Of a stretch of 41,414 nt of DNA, positions 1 through 8,253 are shown in pieces; positions within the stretch are counted from its first letter, which is position 1, and the number at the start of each line of letters is the position of its first letter. Source of the stretch: Saprospiraceae bacterium (GTDB lineage Bacteria; Bacteroidota; Bacteroidia; Chitinophagales; Saprospiraceae). The stretch is from positions 1 through 41,414 of the forward strand of contig JABAQQ010000003.1 of the NCBI GenBank assembly GCA_019187225.1, written 5' to 3'. A model generated the notes under the pieces. The model searched no databases. It was not told the origin of the DNA and was given only the letters and a program-made list of their open reading frames with translations. The translations under genes were made by a program, and so were the position numbers.

Positions 1-70
1 CCGAACGGAACAACTCAACCGCTCGCAGCCGCATCCCTTCATACGAAACTGAACTTAATCGCTTTTTCAT
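1..70 (-). CDS. partial ORF running off the left edge, possibly a transposase-like helix-turn-helix protein
   Basis: An ATG at 68-70 on the minus strand opens a frame with no stop to the window edge (23 codons). The peptide begins MKKRLSSVSYEGMRLRAVEL. The charged lead-in followed by MRLRAVELF resembles the start of helix-turn-helix segments in some transposases and regulators, but 23 residues cannot settle this. A good TAnnTTTG promoter box sits just upstream, which is the main reason to take it seriously. It lies downstream of the exopolysaccharide operon in the same orientation, with 85 bases between. Confidence 0.35.
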   Translation of the reverse strand, partial: MKKRLSSVSYEGMRLRAVELFRS

Positions 71-83
71 GCTCAAAATGAAA

Positions 84-91
84 CAAAGGTA
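84..91 (-). promoter_or_regulatory. Bacteroidota-type -7 promoter box
   Basis: The minus strand reads TACCTTTG, an exact match to the TAnnTTTG -7 consensus of Bacteroidota housekeeping promoters, 13 bases before the ATG of the partial left-edge frame. No clear TTTG -33 box is seen at 19-21 bases upstream, so the call rests on the -7 box alone. Confidence 0.4.
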
Positions 92-155
92 CTCAGGTCG
101 TTCCTTTAAAAATGCACGGGGCTATATGAACGATTTCAGTAGCGGTTAGCATCTG

Positions 156-1940
156 TTATTTTCCCATCTCAGAACCAACTTTATTGTTTGCATTTTTCCA
201 TCCTGCTGCGATGGAATAAATTTTGACCAGATTTTCGATGTTCTCTTCATTTTGGATTTCAGTGTAAGACCTTTCAAACAGCGACCGGAAAAAAGCCGGA
301 TTTTCCGGTTCGACCTGTTCGGATATTCGTTTGAGATATTTTCGGATGAACGCATGCACAGAGTTGTCATCTATCTCTCTGTGATTCAGATATTTGTGCC
401 AAACTACCCGTGCAGCAAGAATCGGCAAGCGCCAGGGTTCGAGCACATCGGCAGGGCTGTATCCCTTGTTGGTTTTCAGGTGGTATAGTTTGGGGTCGGC
501 GTACCGGATAAACGTCGCGTAGAACATCTGGCCTTTCATGCGTTTGCTTTTCACTTTTTCAAACAAACGGGCATGCACACCCGACCAGATGGTTTTGTTC
601 AACTCCCGGAAAAAGTGCAGGTTGAGGTACGGCGTTCTGTTGTTGAGGTATGCACTTTGCATTACCAATTCCGGGCCAAAATATTTCCGGAAAATTTCGT
701 TGAACACAAAATAGTAGAATTTGTGGTTGGCTTCCCAGCCCTGCATTTTTTTCAGATAGGTTTCGATGCCGGATATCAACGCTTCCAGCTCATTTTTGAA
801 AAAATGCCCGTCCCATTTTCCGGTGGCCTGTGTTAAAAAATCTTTCCAGGAATTATCTTGCGCTGAAAATACCCGGATCAGGCTTTCGCTCATCATCACA
901 CCTGGCAGGTGCAGGGCGCGGAACAATTCGCTGCCAAAGTTGCCGGTCAGGATAAAACGGTTTTTTTCGGCCAGTTTTCTGGCGGCAAAATGGTAGTGCG
1001 GTCGCCCGAAATTGCCGTTGTATTCCGTCAGCCGCATGAATTCCCATGCAGAATCCAGCGATTGGTTTTCAACGTAAGGGTCGTCGAGGTAGATCGATGC
1101 ATAGGGAATGCGCAATGTTGCAGCCTGCCGGGCCGGCATCGTCACGTCGGTCGAGTCCGGCCGTCCAAAACTATAGGCCGAAAACTGCCGACCCGCTTTT
1201 TTGGCTGCCGCCACCAGCGTCCGGCCGTCGAACCCGCCGGTGAGCGAAACGGCGAATGGTTCGTCGGGGAAAAAGAGCTCGGTTTCTTTTTGAAACAAAG
1301 CTGCGAGAGCGGGCAAGCTGTCGCGAGCGTTATCCTCCGGCGCCCCGAAATATTGATTGATCTCGAAATCGCCCTGAACATTGGCATCCTCTCTCCTGAT
1401 AGCCAAATATTTATGCGCTTCCAGCAATTGAATGCCGGTCCACCAGGTCGAGTTGAAAAAAGGGTAATTGAATAGCAACCGTTCCAGCAGATTGTGTTTG
1501 TTTGTTGTTCCTGCATTCGTTCTGTCTGCCAGGACGAAAGAGGAGGAGCTGACCATTATACGATCGCTGTAGCGGGAAAAATAAACCGGGTAAATGGCGC
1601 CGAAAGCGCTGCCGCAAAGAAAATTCACATTGGGGGCAGGCAACTGCGGCAAATAAAACCAGTAATAATGCCCTTTGATCTCCCGATAAAGCGCATCCTG
1701 GTGGATCGTTCCGGCTTCGGGAACGATCTGACCGAACAGTTTTTCCCTGAAGACAAAAACCGGGTCACCCAACAACAGGAATTTCCCCCCCGGCACATCG
1801 AAGGTCATGAGGCGCTGTTTCCCCTGGTTCAGATGGAGCATGCCGGATTCGGGGAAAGCCGGAAGGTTTTCGCCGTCGGCAAGTTGTGCGACTTGCATTC
1901 CCGCGCCGCTTGAAAATTGAAAATCTAAATAAAAAAACAT
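156..1940 (-). CDS. asparagine-synthase-like protein of the exopolysaccharide operon
   Basis: A 594-residue protein related to the asparagine synthetase B superfamily. An N-terminal Ntn-hydrolase-like region (about 1-200) is followed by an ATP-pyrophosphatase-like domain whose loop reads SLTGGFDGR (about 232-240), in place of the usual SGGxDS. No cysteine follows the initiator Met, so the glutamine-hydrolysing nucleophile of true AsnB is absent and glutamine-dependent amidation is unlikely. Relatives occur often in polysaccharide clusters, where an amide- or amine-transfer role on sugar acids has been supposed but is poorly known. The ATG overlaps the stop of the upstream deacetylase by one base (TGATG), so the two are translationally coupled. 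This is the last gene of the operon in the window. Substrate unknown. Confidence 0.75.
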   Translation of the reverse strand: MFFYLDFQFSSGAGMQVAQLADGENLPAFPESGMLHLNQGKQRLMTFDVPGGKFLLLGDPVFVFREKLFGQIVPEAGTIHQDALYREIKGHYYWFYLPQLPAPNVNFLCGSAFGAIYPVYFSRYSDRIMVSSSSFVLADRTNAGTTNKHNLLERLLFNYPFFNSTWWTGIQLLEAHKYLAIRREDANVQGDFEINQYFGAPEDNARDSLPALAALFQKETELFFPDEPFAVSLTGGFDGRTLVAAAKKAGRQFSAYSFGRPDSTDVTMPARQAATLRIPYASIYLDDPYVENQSLDSAWEFMRLTEYNGNFGRPHYHFAARKLAEKNRFILTGNFGSELFRALHLPGVMMSESLIRVFSAQDNSWKDFLTQATGKWDGHFFKNELEALISGIETYLKKMQGWEANHKFYYFVFNEIFRKYFGPELVMQSAYLNNRTPYLNLHFFRELNKTIWSGVHARLFEKVKSKRMKGQMFYATFIRYADPKLYHLKTNKGYSPADVLEPWRLPILAARVVWHKYLNHREIDDNSVHAFIRKYLKRISEQVEPENPAFFRSLFERSYTEIQNEENIENLVKIYSIAAGWKNANNKVGSEMGK

Positions 1941-3094
1941 CAGTAATGGGCGACCTTGTTTTTGATTTCGTTCAGGCGGGCTATGGCATGATATGGTTGT
2001 TTCCGGTAGTGGGCAGCGACCTTGAAATGGAATTTCTGACGGTTCACCCAGGGACTGTTCTCGAAATCGGCGGCGAGGCGCGGAATGCGATCGGCTTTGT
2101 CCTGTTCGCGCAGCATTTTACCGGAAGTGGTGGCCAAGTAGCCTGCTTCCTTGGCCAGGGTGTGTGCTGCGGAATTGTTATCGCCGTGGGGCCAGCAGAG
2201 GAATTGCACGGGCTTGCCGGTTTTTTCTTCAATAATACGTTTGGAATCAATGATCTCGTAAGCCAGGCGTGTGCGATACTCCTCGTCTTTTTCTATGCCG
2301 TCGAGCAATTTGCCGGCGCGGCCATAGTCGTCGGCCATTTGGCGGGCTTTCTTTTCATATTCCGGCCGTTCCGCCTCATTTTTCAGGTTGCATTTTGCTG
2401 CCAGGGCGGTCGCTGCTTCGATGAATTCGGGATTGATATAATTTTTCTTCACCACCACAGCGGACGTTTCCTCGAAAAGCGGAGCGCCGAGAGGTAGCCG
2501 TTTTTCGAAATCCGGGTCATTCATATAGACCGCCCGGAGCTGCGGATTTGCATTCAGGATCGGGTGGTAACCTTTGAAACCTCCGTAGTAAAATCCGCGC
2601 AGGGTGGGGGAGGAGATGTATTTGGCGTGGGTCATGGTGTGCGATTGCACATCCACCACGCCCGACTCCTGCATTAATTTGAGTTCTTTCCAGGACAGAT
2701 AACCGAGCCCTTTCAGCTCTTCCGGCTTGCATGTGCCGTTCCACACATCTTCCAGCGTGGGGCGCACGATCTGGCGCGGCTCGATGCACTCGGGCGAGAC
2801 AAAAATAGTAAACTTCATTCCGTATTTTTTCGCCACAGGCCAGGCATAGACCCAGTTGTCGAGCAGGCCGTCGTCAAAGGTAAGGCATACCTCTTTTCCG
2901 GTGGCCGATTTGTGCCCGATGCGGATGCGCAGCCATTCGTCGAGGAAGATGGACTGAAAGTTGTGGTCTTTCAGATAAGCCATTTGCTGCTCGAAATTGG
3001 CGAGCTTCAGGGTCAAAAATTTGAGCAGCCATCCGTCATATAGCCGGGGTGCGACGGAGTGGTAATAGAATACCGGCGGACTAATATTTTTCAT
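1940..3094 (-). CDS. polysaccharide deacetylase (NodB-homology) family protein with a large insertion
   Basis: A 384-residue carbohydrate esterase 4-like protein. The TFDDG motif at 72-76 supplies the catalytic base and a metal-binding Asp, and SHTMTH at 151-156 the metal-binding His pair. A third motif appears as CWPHGD near 300-305, where family members usually have a Y/F-P-Y-G sequence. About 130 residues separate motifs 2 and 3, against roughly 30 in compact NodB domains, so a helical insert interrupts the barrel. Expected activity is metal-dependent removal of N- or O-acetyl groups from the operon's polysaccharide. No signal peptide is evident. Its ATG lies 14 bases inside the end of the GT4 gene, and its stop overlaps the next start (TGATG), indicating tight coupling. 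Confidence 0.85.
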   Translation of the reverse strand: MKNISPPVFYYHSVAPRLYDGWLLKFLTLKLANFEQQMAYLKDHNFQSIFLDEWLRIRIGHKSATGKEVCLTFDDGLLDNWVYAWPVAKKYGMKFTIFVSPECIEPRQIVRPTLEDVWNGTCKPEELKGLGYLSWKELKLMQESGVVDVQSHTMTHAKYISSPTLRGFYYGGFKGYHPILNANPQLRAVYMNDPDFEKRLPLGAPLFEETSAVVVKKNYINPEFIEAATALAAKCNLKNEAERPEYEKKARQMADDYGRAGKLLDGIEKDEEYRTRLAYEIIDSKRIIEEKTGKPVQFLCWPHGDNNSAAHTLAKEAGYLATTSGKMLREQDKADRIPRLAADFENSPWVNRQKFHFKVAAHYRKQPYHAIARLNEIKNKVAHY

Positions 3095-4151
3095 AAACGT
3101 TCTCTATTTGCCGCAAGTGATTTTCTATACTGCATTGCGCTTCCACGGAGGCGCTGATGTCGTATGCCTTGCGGGCGAGGCGGGGGAAATCCTCTATTAC
3201 TTTCAGGAATTTTTGTTTTATGGCATCGTAGTTTTTGGGGTCGCCCAGGATAAAATCCTTTTCGTTCCCATAGATCTCTTCAAATACCGGGATGTTACTG
3301 GTCAGGGTGGGCAGGCCGGTCAACAACGCTTCGGCAATAACATTGCCGAACGACTCATATGCGCTCAGAAAAAGGAACAGGTCCACCGAGGCGTAGAACG
3401 CCGGAATATCCTGTACGTATCCATGGAATTTGATGCGGTCGGCAAAGCGGCTCTTGCTTGCCTGTTCCACCAAAGCCGGGCGCAGGGCACCGTCGCCAGC
3501 GAGATGCAATTCCAGTTCCGGATGCGTTGCCGCGGCCTCTTCGAACAAGCGGATGACCAGGTCCACATTTTTGCCATTGGCCAGCCGGCCTGCGTATCCG
3601 ATGCGCCGCAGTTGGTTGCGGAGCGATTTTTTGGCCTTGAATCTTTCCGCATCGAAGCCGTTGTAAATAACCTTCGGTTGAAGGGGAAGCGCTTTTTCAC
3701 GGAAAATGGCGGCGCTGTATTGCGAGTTGGCGACGAAAGTGACCTTCCCGCGCGACAGGAGCATGCGGGCGATGAACCACGCCGTCTTCAGATACAATTT
3801 TTGAAAAGCGTTTTTCCAGTAAATCGTACCGTGGATGTGATAGACGACATTTTTTACCCCGGCCAGCAGCGTCAGGATCAGGATCAGCGGACCGCCGTTC
3901 TGCAGGTGAAAAATGGCATCGCGGTGCCGCCGGGCGTACTGGAAGTACTCCCGGTAGGGCCGTATTTTGCCGTCGTGGCCGGAGTGGATGACCGTCTTCG
4001 AAGCGTCGAAAAACCGCTCCTGGCCAGGCCGGATGCCGTACACATGCAAAGGACGCTGTTGAAAAAAGCGTTCGGTGTAGTATTTTACCACGAACTCCAT
4101 CCCGCCGGGGCCGATCTGCCACAGCGTGTAATGTATTGGTTTGGTACTCAT
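3081..4151 (-). CDS. glycosyltransferase family 4 (GT-B fold)
   Basis: A 356-residue GT-B glycosyltransferase. The N-terminal half opens with a strand and the glycine-rich IGPGGMEFVV, the acceptor-side signature. The C-terminal half carries GYAGRLANGKNVDLVIRLF and LHLAGDG, followed by SAYESFGNVIAEALLTGLP, the E-x7-E donor-nucleotide motif of GT4 retaining enzymes. It should transfer a sugar from a nucleotide-sugar donor to the growing lipid-linked repeat unit at the cytoplasmic membrane face; donor and acceptor cannot be told. Its start is coupled to the polymerase gene by a TGATG overlap at 4151, and it overlaps the deacetylase by 14 bases. Confidence 0.9.
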   Translation of the reverse strand: MSTKPIHYTLWQIGPGGMEFVVKYYTERFFQQRPLHVYGIRPGQERFFDASKTVIHSGHDGKIRPYREYFQYARRHRDAIFHLQNGGPLILILTLLAGVKNVVYHIHGTIYWKNAFQKLYLKTAWFIARMLLSRGKVTFVANSQYSAAIFREKALPLQPKVIYNGFDAERFKAKKSLRNQLRRIGYAGRLANGKNVDLVIRLFEEAAATHPELELHLAGDGALRPALVEQASKSRFADRIKFHGYVQDIPAFYASVDLFLFLSAYESFGNVIAEALLTGLPTLTSNIPVFEEIYGNEKDFILGDPKNYDAIKQKFLKVIEDFPRLARKAYDISASVEAQCSIENHLRQIENVYEKY

Positions 4152-5638
4152 CAGATGTCTTCTTCGGCTTTTTCAAACATCAATGCTCCCATGCAAAAGA
4201 ACACTGCCTGAATGATCCCGCCCTGGACGGTTTGATAATAGGAGAAAAACTGTTGGGAGGAGGAGTGCAACATGAACCACGCCGGGAAAAAGATGCAGAA
4301 AAAGAGCAATGTCCCTTTGTAAGTGTGTTCAGGTGGCAGGTAGATGCTGCGAACAAACAACCTGAACATGAAATACAGGAAAAAAATGTGCATCAAAGCA
4401 TAGCCAATGACGCCCGAATGCAGGAGTATGTTCTGGTTGCCAACGTGAAAATCGTTGTGATCCATGAATTCGTTGGAAAATCCGAAGCCCGTCAGCGGCG
4501 CTTCCTCAAATTTCTTCATCACCCTGGGGCCGCGTGTGTTGAGGCGTATCAGGGTGCCGCCCGCCGACATATCGCCTTCGGCGAGTTTTTCCAACGTCAG
4601 CAGACGTTTGATGGCATTTTCGATTTGTATGCCGATGACCGGCAATGACTGTGCCCCGAACATAAATATCACCCCGATCAGCACAACCGACATCAGTCGC
4701 CTGGCGCTCATCTGCAACACAAACAGCATGGCAAAAATTGTCGCGAAGGAAAAACTGAGCACCCAGCCCCGCGTCGCGGAAAGAAACACGGAGGCAAAGT
4801 TGGCCATCACAATGGCAAAGCAATACCAACTTTTAAAATACCTGCCGGGCCGGAAAGCCAGGAAAAACAGGGCGCCAAACGTGGTGATCAGCAAGATCAT
4901 CTCGTTGTAAAGCCCCCGGTAGGTCTTTTCCTTTGTAACTTTTATGGCAAATTTTGCTTTTGCCGCCACTCCGAAGTGCTGCATCGGCGAGTGCGAGGTT
5001 GCGATCGTAAATATTTGCGCCCCCAACGCGGCAAGCGCCACCGGAAAAAGATACAAAAACACGTCGCGGTATTGCTCAATCCGCGTAAACAATCGCGGTA
5101 TGGAATAAAGCATAAAGAGAGGGACCAACCACTTCAACAACCGGAACTGTACGTTCATCTCCATGGATACTCCGATCACATACCCTTGTACCATCAGAAA
5201 AACCAGGTATATAAGCAGTATCTTCAGGAAATTGTTGTAGAACGGCGTGTAATTCAGCGGCCGTCCCCATGCCTTGACAAGGCCGAGAATGATGTATATC
5301 TGCCCTGCCTCGATGCCCGGAAGCCCCGGAATGAGGTTGAGCATGGCTGAGTACATTCCGAAAAACCCGAAAAAGCCGTCGGAAAGCACTAAAAAGTAAG
5401 CCAGCCAGAACCCTTCGTCTTCCGAACGGAAATAGGCTACCAACGCCACAACCCACAAAGTAGTGGCAATGAAGTGGGGCGCATAATAATTGGCGCCGAT
5501 GGAAAACAGCAACAGCGCCAGGAAGCGCGCCACTTTCATGTAGGCGGACGGCTCCTTCCGGACTGCTGCGACCGGTTCCGAATTGTTATTGTCTGACTGT
5601 TGAGCCGAGACCGAGCGTATGGGAGATAAAGTCAGCAT
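4151..5638 (-). CDS. O-antigen ligase / Wzy-type polysaccharide polymerase family membrane protein
   Basis: A polytopic membrane protein with about a dozen hydrophobic segments, a large loop in the C-terminal half, and the sequence MDHNDFHVGNQNILLHSGVI, matching the H-N-x-(F/Y)-L...G pattern of the Wzy_C/O-antigen-ligase domain. It should polymerise repeat units or ligate the glycan at the periplasmic face. With a flippase and Wza/Wzc-like proteins in the same operon, Wzy-type polymerase is the favoured reading. Start choice is uncertain: ATG at 5638 (chosen, about 495 residues) overlaps the upstream gene by 53 bases, while ATG at 5539 starts right at the first membrane segment, leaves a 46-base gap and has AAGGAG about 12 bases upstream. 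A still longer frame to 5710 looks unlikely. Confidence 0.8.
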   Translation of the reverse strand: MLTLSPIRSVSAQQSDNNNSEPVAAVRKEPSAYMKVARFLALLLFSIGANYYAPHFIATTLWVVALVAYFRSEDEGFWLAYFLVLSDGFFGFFGMYSAMLNLIPGLPGIEAGQIYIILGLVKAWGRPLNYTPFYNNFLKILLIYLVFLMVQGYVIGVSMEMNVQFRLLKWLVPLFMLYSIPRLFTRIEQYRDVFLYLFPVALAALGAQIFTIATSHSPMQHFGVAAKAKFAIKVTKEKTYRGLYNEMILLITTFGALFFLAFRPGRYFKSWYCFAIVMANFASVFLSATRGWVLSFSFATIFAMLFVLQMSARRLMSVVLIGVIFMFGAQSLPVIGIQIENAIKRLLTLEKLAEGDMSAGGTLIRLNTRGPRVMKKFEEAPLTGFGFSNEFMDHNDFHVGNQNILLHSGVIGYALMHIFFLYFMFRLFVRSIYLPPEHTYKGTLLFFCIFFPAWFMLHSSSQQFFSYYQTVQGGIIQAVFFCMGALMFEKAEEDI

Positions 5639-6656
5639 TGTTTGGGATGGAATATTTTTCAAGCATGACATTTCGCATCCACTGCACCTTCTCGACGCGC
5701 TTGTCCTCATGCTGGAGGTAATAGCGCACGATCTCGGGAGCTTCTTCGAAATTTTTCACCGCAGGCACATCGGCGTTGCCGAAAATCTCCACCACGTTTT
5801 GCTGCCATTCCAGAATGGGCAAAGCGCCGGAACAGAGTGCCTCCACGAAGCGCCAGTGAATGGCGTTCAGCAGGCCGGGATTAGCGTCCACCGGGGCGAA
5901 TTTGGTGGCGTTGTACATGTCATTCAGTTTTTCAACCGTGATATGACCGCCGCCCGCCCGGGGTTTGTATCGTTTTTTGAGTTCGGGGAAATGACCAAAC
6001 CAACGCGCCCACGAATCGTCGCCGTGGATCTGCAGGTCAAATTCAGTAAAACAACTCAGGAACTTCGCCTTTTTCAATCCCCAACTGGTCTTGTAACACA
6101 TTCCCACGTACAGCACCTCCGACTTCAATTCGTTGTATTTCTCCGGCGAAAGTTTTTTCTCGAAATGCTGATTGACCGGAAGGTTGGGATAAAGATAATG
6201 AATGTTCCGGATGCCCAGTTTTTTCATCGCCTCCACCCAGAAAGAATCGTAAGTGTAGATCGCGTCCGCATAAAAAAGGATGGGCAAAAAATGCCGGCTC
6301 GCAGGCGTATAGTACGGGCAATCGCCGAGAAAGAACGCCACCTTGGAACCGCCTTTTTTGAAATGCTGGATGGTTTCCGGCACCATCAATTCACTGTTGT
6401 AAATGAATACGAGGTCGGGTTTCAGGCGGTCGTATTCCTGGCGGTAAAATTTGTTGATGCGCTCAAAGTAGTAGTTCTCCCATTGGAGGCGGTATTTGTC
6501 GGGCAGGCGGTACATCTGCGTATTGATCTTTTCCTGCCAGCCCTGCACCAAATGATGGTAGTCAATGGTCTGGATCTCACCGCCCATATAGGTGAACAAC
6601 TCTTTGAACGTATGGTGGAACCCATACCGCTTGGGTACGAGAAGTAAGACTTTCAT
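5586..6656 (-). CDS. CgeB-like glycosyltransferase
   Basis: A 356-residue protein of the glycosyltransferase group loosely called spore maturation protein CgeB-like (GT-B). It begins MKVLLLVPKRYGFHHTF and contains KPDLVFIYNSE, then KVAFFLGDCPYYTP, typical of the N-terminal half of these proteins. A C-terminal segment (VEKLNDMYNATKFAPVDAN and WRFVEALCSGALPILEW) fits the donor-binding half with its acidic residue in FVEALCSGALP. Expected role is cytoplasmic addition of a sugar to the repeat unit. ATG at 6656 is taken as the start, although a GTG lies one codon upstream. The upstream gap carries a strong inverted repeat. Donor unknown. Confidence 0.8.
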   Translation of the reverse strand: MKVLLLVPKRYGFHHTFKELFTYMGGEIQTIDYHHLVQGWQEKINTQMYRLPDKYRLQWENYYFERINKFYRQEYDRLKPDLVFIYNSELMVPETIQHFKKGGSKVAFFLGDCPYYTPASRHFLPILFYADAIYTYDSFWVEAMKKLGIRNIHYLYPNLPVNQHFEKKLSPEKYNELKSEVLYVGMCYKTSWGLKKAKFLSCFTEFDLQIHGDDSWARWFGHFPELKKRYKPRAGGGHITVEKLNDMYNATKFAPVDANPGLLNAIHWRFVEALCSGALPILEWQQNVVEIFGNADVPAVKNFEEAPEIVRYYLQHEDKRVEKVQWMRNVMLEKYSIPNNADFISHTLGLGSTVRQ

Positions 6657-6760
6657 CACGTATGTTTTTGGAATGATGAATGATGAACGATAAACGATGA
6701 ATCCCTTCTTGATGAATCGCCGTTTTATCGCTTTGATATGTTTTCGGATAATTCTTTCTC

Positions 6761-6826
6761 ATTGAACATTGTACATTGAACATTACAATAATTATGTATG
6801 CAAATGTTCAACGTACAATGTTCAAT
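6761..6826. repeat. long inverted repeat of an ATTGAACATT word
   Basis: The arms at 6761-6784 and 6803-6826 are 24 bases each and complementary at 23 of 24 positions, separated by 18 bases. Each arm holds two copies of a TGAACATT-like word, and a further half copy follows at 6831-6840. The structure sits within the operon between the aminotransferase and the CgeB-like gene. It would form a stable hairpin in RNA, but no T-tract follows, so it is not a typical terminator. The rest of 6660-6760 contains degenerate GATGAA words. Confidence 0.7.
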
Positions 6827-6866
6827 GACCAATGTTCAAATATCCTAACGCAAAGACGGATCAGTA

Positions 6867-8051
6867 TTACAGATTGGAGAACACCTTGATAACCCCTTCC
6901 GCTACTTTCTCCCGCTCTTCCACCGTCAGGGTGGGATAGATCGGGATGCGAAGCAGGCGGTTGAAAAACTCCATGGAGCCGGGGAAATCGGCGTCGGTGC
7001 CCAGGTCTTTGTAGTATTTGTTGCGGTGCAGCGGCGTGTAGTGCACATTGGCCATCACCCCTTCGGCGCGCAGCGCGTCCATGATCCAGTATTTTTTATC
7101 CGCCGGCACGAGCAGGCCGAACAAGTGCCAGTTGTGTTCCGCACCTTCCGTAATTTGCAGAAAATCAAGTCCCGGCAAACCGCTCAGTGCTTTCAGGTAA
7201 AATGCTGCGATCTCGCGGCGCACGGCGTTCATCTCTTCCAGCCGGGCGATCTGCGTCACGCCCAACGCCCCGTTGAGGTTGGACTGCACATAACTGTTGC
7301 CTTTGTTCACGTACTCGTAGTAGCCGCGCGTCACGTTGTCGGTCAGGAAGGAGTATTTGTCCGTTCCTTTTTCGCGCATCACCTTGATCAGGTCGGCCAG
7401 GTGGTCGTCGTTGGTGACGATGGCGCCGCCTTCGCCGGTGGTCATGTTTTTGGTGCCGTGGAAAGAGAAGGTAGAGACATGTGCCTGGTTGCCGGTGTAA
7501 AAACCTTTGTATTTCGAGCCGATGGACTGCGCCGAATCCTGTACGATGTAAAGTCCGTATTTGCGGGCGATGGCGTTGATCTCGTCCATTTCGGCGGGAT
7601 TGCCCGCGTAGTCAACCGGCAAGATGGCCACCGTTTTCGGTGTAATGTACGACTCGAGTTTTTCCACGTCGAGATTGCCGTTGTCGGGGCGCACGTCGGC
7701 CAGCACGATCTTCAGGTTGTTCAGGATCGGCCCCAACGCGGTGCTGGTATAGGTAAAGTTCGGCACAATGACCTCACTGCCCGCCGGGAAGTCCTTGATC
7801 ATAAATGCCAGATCGAGCGCCGTAGTGCAGGAATTGAGGAAGAGCGCATATTTCACGCCCAGATATTCCGCCAGCCGTTTTTCAAACTCGCGGCAGGCCG
7901 GGCCATCGCCGCTCACGAAGGTGGAGCGCATGGCTTCTGCCACAGCCTGGATGTCCGCTTCATTGATGGACGGCTTGTGGATGAGGATCGGTTCTTTGGA
8001 GACGGGTTGTCCGCCGTTGATGGCGAGTTCGGAAGTTTGTACAGTTGTCAT
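6867..8051 (-). CDS. DegT/DnrJ/EryC1/StrS-family sugar aminotransferase (RffA/WecE-like)
   Basis: A 394-residue PLP-dependent fold-type I aminotransferase. The PLP lysine is K201 in SFHGTKNMTTGEGG and the pyridine-binding Asp is D172 in VQDSAQSIG. The HGTKN-MTTGEGG version, together with REKGTDKYSFL after it, is closest to dTDP-4-keto-6-deoxyhexose aminotransferases of the WecE/RffA group, suggesting amination of a 4-keto sugar nucleotide, usually with glutamate as donor. The alternative is a WbpE-like 3-amino transfer partnering the Gfo/Idh dehydrogenase at the operon head. The product would be an amino sugar for the exopolysaccharide. Start ATG at 8051. The upstream gap contains REP-like palindromes. 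Confidence 0.88.
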   Translation of the reverse strand: MTTVQTSELAINGGQPVSKEPILIHKPSINEADIQAVAEAMRSTFVSGDGPACREFEKRLAEYLGVKYALFLNSCTTALDLAFMIKDFPAGSEVIVPNFTYTSTALGPILNNLKIVLADVRPDNGNLDVEKLESYITPKTVAILPVDYAGNPAEMDEINAIARKYGLYIVQDSAQSIGSKYKGFYTGNQAHVSTFSFHGTKNMTTGEGGAIVTNDDHLADLIKVMREKGTDKYSFLTDNVTRGYYEYVNKGNSYVQSNLNGALGVTQIARLEEMNAVRREIAAFYLKALSGLPGLDFLQITEGAEHNWHLFGLLVPADKKYWIMDALRAEGVMANVHYTPLHRNKYYKDLGTDADFPGSMEFFNRLLRIPIYPTLTVEEREKVAEGVIKVFSNL

Positions 8052-8124
8052 CAGGTCTTGATGCCGTTTAGTTAGTGCGCGAATATTTTTTCTAACGGGG
8101 GATAAAAACTTGCCGGATTATATC

Positions 8125-8240
8125 CCCACCGATAAATCGCTGGGTTGAAATGAAAAAGTCCTTCGGACTTGTAGCACTCAGCCACCGATTTATCGGTGGG
8201 AAGCTGTGGTTTTATGACCTCCCCACCGATTTATCGGTGG
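8125..8240. repeat. cluster of REP-like palindromes (CCACCGAT-TT-ATCGGTGG)
   Basis: Two perfect 18-base palindromes with 8-bp arms lie at 8182-8199 and 8223-8240. An imperfect third lies at 8125-8144. Between the first two is a small hairpin AAGTCC-TTC-GGACTT (8156-8170). The arrangement of two or three similar palindromes with a CTTCGG hairpin resembles REP/REPIN-type elements moved by IS200-like TnpA-REP transposases in Bacteroidota. No such transposase lies in the window. The cluster occupies most of the gap between the reductase and aminotransferase genes without ending the operon. Confidence 0.7.
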
Positions 8241-8253
8241 TAACAAATGCACC

